Assembly: GCF_947648125.1 (NCBI RefSeq)
Contig: NZ_CANSMR010000003.1
Coordinates: 248,001 to 312,000 of the forward strand
Direction: 5' to 3'
Length of the DNA: 64,000 nt
Source: an uncultured Bradyrhizobium sp.
GTDB taxonomy: Bacteria > Pseudomonadota > Alphaproteobacteria > Rhizobiales > Xanthobacteraceae
The notes under the pieces are model-generated. The model ran no database searches. It worked only from the letters and a program-made list of their open reading frames with translations, and was not told the origin of the DNA. Below are positions 61,849 through 64,000 of the stretch, one piece after another. The position numbers and the translations under genes are program-made. Each line of letters starts with the position of its first letter. Positions within the stretch are counted from its first letter, which is position 1.

Positions 61849-62799
61849 CTAATCGGGTCTCGCGAGCTCGCCCAACAGCCACTTCTTGAATGTCTGCAGT
61901 GCGCGATTGCGCTGCGCGCCCGGCGGATGAACCAGCCAGTAGCTGCCGGTGACGTGGCCGACCGGCAATAGCCGGCGAATCGTGCCGCGCCGCTCACTCT
62001 CCCCGATGAAGGGCTCGAGCGCGAGCGCGACGCCGGCACCGCGTTCGGCGGCCTGCAGCGCGGCCACAAAGCTGTCGACCGAGATCGCGCGCGTCGCGGG
62101 CGGCACAGGCTCACCGGCATGCCTGAACCAGAGCGGCCAGGCTGCGGGGAATGTCGTCACATGGATCAGGGCGGCGCGGCCGAGGTCGGCTGTGGTGCGC
62201 AGCTTCAACCGCCGCGCCAGCGCCGGCGCACCGACCGGGACAGTCCTCACATCCATCAGGCGATTTGCGACGACGCCTTCGGGCTTGTCGGGGCCGAAGC
62301 TGATGCCGGCATCGAATGTCTCGGTGTCGAAATCGACGTTGCGGTTCGAGGTCTCGATCGCGAGATCGATCCCGGAATGCTGGGTGAGGAACGAGGACAG
62401 CCGCGGGATCAACCAGGCCGACGCGAATTGCGGCAGCACCTTCAGCCGCAGCCGGTGCTGGCCAGCAGCCCCGACTGCCGACTCCGCCTGCGCCAGCAGC
62501 GCGAAGGCGCGACCGGTCGCAGCAGCCAGCCTCTCGCCGGCGTGGGTGGGCCGAACAACGCGATGGGCGCGATGAAACAGCGCGACACCGAGATGGACTT
62601 CGAGATTGCGGATGCGATGGCTGATCGCCGAGGCGCTGACATTCAGCACATCCGCAGTCTCCTTGAAGCTGCCGAGCCTGACCGCGACATCGAACGCCTG
62701 CAGTGCCAGCAGGTGCGCCGGCCGGAGGCTTGCAGCGGCGAGGTCGTCCCTCCCCTGCAATGGTCGCCGCCGCCCCGGCTTCGGGTTGTTCCTGCTCAT
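61849..62799 (-). CDS. LysR-type transcriptional regulator
   Basis: 316 residues. The helix-turn-helix is at about 35-65 (AFDVAVRLGSFKETADVLNVSASAISHRIRNLEVHLG), followed by a LysR substrate-binding domain from 110. The PAxxRP-like region of GcvA-type regulators is present (GVALFHRAHRVVRPTHAG). It diverges from the Rieske oxygenase gene and probably controls it through the 29-bp palindrome between them. The effector is unknown. Confidence 0.92.
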   Translation of the reverse strand: MSRNNPKPGRRRPLQGRDDLAAASLRPAHLLALQAFDVAVRLGSFKETADVLNVSASAISHRIRNLEVHLGVALFHRAHRVVRPTHAGERLAAATGRAFALLAQAESAVGAAGQHRLRLKVLPQFASAWLIPRLSSFLTQHSGIDLAIETSNRNVDFDTETFDAGISFGPDKPEGVVANRLMDVRTVPVGAPALARRLKLRTTADLGRAALIHVTTFPAAWPLWFRHAGEPVPPATRAISVDSFVAALQAAERGAGVALALEPFIGESERRGTIRRLLPVGHVTGSYWLVHPPGAQRNRALQTFKKWLLGELARPD

Positions 62800-62845
62800 C
62801 AGCCGATCCTAACGGCCGGCCGCTGTCGATGTCGCGCGAAAAATA

Positions 62846-62874
62846 GGTTCGGATGAATGTCATTCATCCGAACC
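62846..62874. promoter_or_regulatory. 29-bp palindrome, probable operator
   Basis: GGTTCGGATGAATG-T-CATTCATCCGAACC: perfect 14-base arms around one base. It lies 47 bases before the lysR start and 96 bases before the oxygenase start. LysR sites are usually imperfect T-N11-A motifs; the perfect symmetry suggests a strong operator or an element used by another dimeric regulator. Confidence 0.7.
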
Positions 62875-62969
62875 CGGCTCGTTTCGCTTGTCGCATGAGG
62901 CGCAATACGAAATCCTGTCGCCCGAAGCGGACCGGCGGCAAGCCCGGCCAACCGAGCGGGAGGACGGCG

Positions 62970-64000
62970 ATGAAAGCACAGCTCGCGGACGAAGCATCCA
63001 TCGTCGACCGCATCCTCCGGCATATCGACGCCAAATCGACCGATCTCAGCGACGGCGTCTGGCATGAACCCGTCGCGCATTATCTGTCGCAGGATCGCTT
63101 CGCGGCCGAGATCGAACATGTGTTCCGCCGCACGCTGACCCCGTTCTGCCCGTCCGCCGCACTCGCCGAGATCGGCGCCTATGTCGCGCGCGACGCGGCG
63201 CTGACGCCTGTTGTCGCGATCCGCGGCGCTGACGGCATCGCACGCGCCTTCCGCAATGCATGCCGCCATCGCGGCGTTCAGTTGGTCGACGGCGCCGGCT
63301 GCCGGACGGCGCTGACCTGCCGCTATCACGGCTGGACCTACGGCCTCGACGGCCGGCTCCGGGGCATCCCCGACGACTACGGCTTTCCGGGCCTCGACAA
63401 GAGCACGCATGGCCTCGTGCCGCTCACCTGCATCGAGCGCGACGGCCTGGTGTTCGTCTCGCAGGACGCTCCCCCCGCAACGTCAGACGCCGGCGACATG
63501 CCGACGCTGTTCGGCGACGACTGGAAGCTCTACGCGACCACGACGCAGGAGGTCGAGGCCAACTGGAAGATCGTCGCTGAAGGCTTCCTCGAAGGCTATC
63601 ACATCCGATCGACGCATCAGGATACGTTCTATCCGCTGCAATACGACAATCTCAACGTGATCGAATCATTCGGCCGCAACAGCCGGATCAGCTTTCCCTA
63701 TCGGCGCATCGAGAAGCTGCGCAACGTGCCGCCGGGTGAGCGCAGCACGAGCGGTATGTTGACGCACGTCTATCACCTGTTTCCGAACGTGATGCTGTCG
63801 ACCTTCCCGACCAATCGGCTGATGACGGTGCTCGAGCCGCTCGCCACGGACGGCACCCGGCTCGTCACCTACACGCTGTCGAACCAGATCGCCGCGGAAG
63901 ACGGCCGCGCCGCGGTCGCCCAGGGACGCGACTTCGTCACCGCAGGCGCGGCCGAGGATCGCGAGATGGCCTGCGCCGCGCAGCGCGGGCTCGCGACCCG
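62970..64000 (+). CDS. Rieske-type aromatic-ring hydroxylating oxygenase, alpha subunit (3' truncated by window)
   Basis: First 343 residues only; the gene continues past the right edge. The Rieske [2Fe-2S] ligands are C98, H100, C117 and H120 (C-x-H-x16-C-x2-H). The mononuclear iron site starts at EGFLEGYHIRSTHQDTF with His211 and His216. ATG 62970 is preceded by GGGAGGACGGCG. It would hydroxylate or demethylate an aromatic or quaternary-amine compound using electrons from a reductase, possibly encoded downstream. Substrate is unknown; a divergent LysR gene is the likely regulator. Confidence 0.9.
   Translation, partial: MKAQLADEASIVDRILRHIDAKSTDLSDGVWHEPVAHYLSQDRFAAEIEHVFRRTLTPFCPSAALAEIGAYVARDAALTPVVAIRGADGIARAFRNACRHRGVQLVDGAGCRTALTCRYHGWTYGLDGRLRGIPDDYGFPGLDKSTHGLVPLTCIERDGLVFVSQDAPPATSDAGDMPTLFGDDWKLYATTTQEVEANWKIVAEGFLEGYHIRSTHQDTFYPLQYDNLNVIESFGRNSRISFPYRRIEKLRNVPPGERSTSGMLTHVYHLFPNVMLSTFPTNRLMTVLEPLATDGTRLVTYTLSNQIAAEDGRAAVAQGRDFVTAGAAEDREMACAAQRGLAT

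Noticed and set aside
1-64000. CRISPR arrays, tRNA or rRNA genes, insertion sequences and prophage genes
   Set aside because: No spaced direct repeats of 25-40 bases, no cloverleaf-type sequence and no transposase, integrase or phage-structural protein were recognised.

Overview
The window is high-GC alphaproteobacterial chromosome. Its gene content (dxs next to tlyA, many outer-envelope and transport genes, the phn gene order) and its rich set of palindromic intergenic repeats fit Bradyrhizobium or a close relative. This is inferred from protein resemblance and repeat style; no rRNA gene is present to confirm it. Coding density is high. I see no tRNA, rRNA, CRISPR array, insertion sequence, prophage or origin. 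Long open frames opposite real genes are by-products of the GC-biased third codon position.

Layout, left half. 1-5.8 kb holds dxs and a run of nucleic-acid genes: a nucleoside 2-deoxyribosyltransferase-like gene, tlyA, an RNA (uracil-5)-methyltransferase and a nucleotidyltransferase. 5.8-14.7 kb has a secreted von Willebrand-like protein, clpS, a DMT exporter, a class III cyclase, aroC, a histidine phosphatase, an ECF sigma/anti-sigma pair, a DnaJ-class chaperone and a lipoprotein. 14.7-26.3 kb carries pdxH, SDR, a zinc-ribbon peptide, corA, an L,D-transpeptidase, an extensin-like protein, an acyl-CoA ligase, a DUF1499 protein, a metallo-hydrolase, glutaryl-CoA dehydrogenase and ribB.

Middle. 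26.4-41.6 kb holds a KefB/YbaL-type antiporter, an aminotransferase, a Tat-exported amidohydrolase, a His-rich secreted peptide, an aldo/keto reductase, a PhoD-type phosphatase and a fused indolepyruvate ferredoxin oxidoreductase. Divergent from the last is a three-gene hot-dog/CMD/SDR cluster. 42.1-47.4 kb is an RND efflux pump with its divergent TetR regulator and a clear operator.

Right end. 48.2-61.8 kb is a near-complete carbon-phosphorus lyase island. phnGHIJKLMN and phnCDEE run on the minus strand, phnF lies between them on the plus strand, and a divergent plus-strand operon carries a left-handed beta-helix acetyltransferase, a second phnM and a DUF1045 2H-phosphoesterase-like gene. 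The transporter imports phosphonate and PhnGHIJ with PhnK/L attach and cleave it on a ribose-triphosphate scaffold. PhnM removes pyrophosphate and PhnN makes PRPP. No phnP is present, and the DUF1045 protein is a good candidate for the missing cyclic-phosphate step. Two control sites stand out: a 32-bp palindrome between phnF and phnG, and three Pho-box-like 7-mers at an 11-bp period between phnC and the acetyltransferase operon. A LysR regulator and a truncated Rieske oxygenase gene, with a 29-bp palindrome between them, close the window.

Several families of palindromic repeats are dispersed between genes. One family forms the last codons of the DUF1045 gene and abuts the phnN stop codon.
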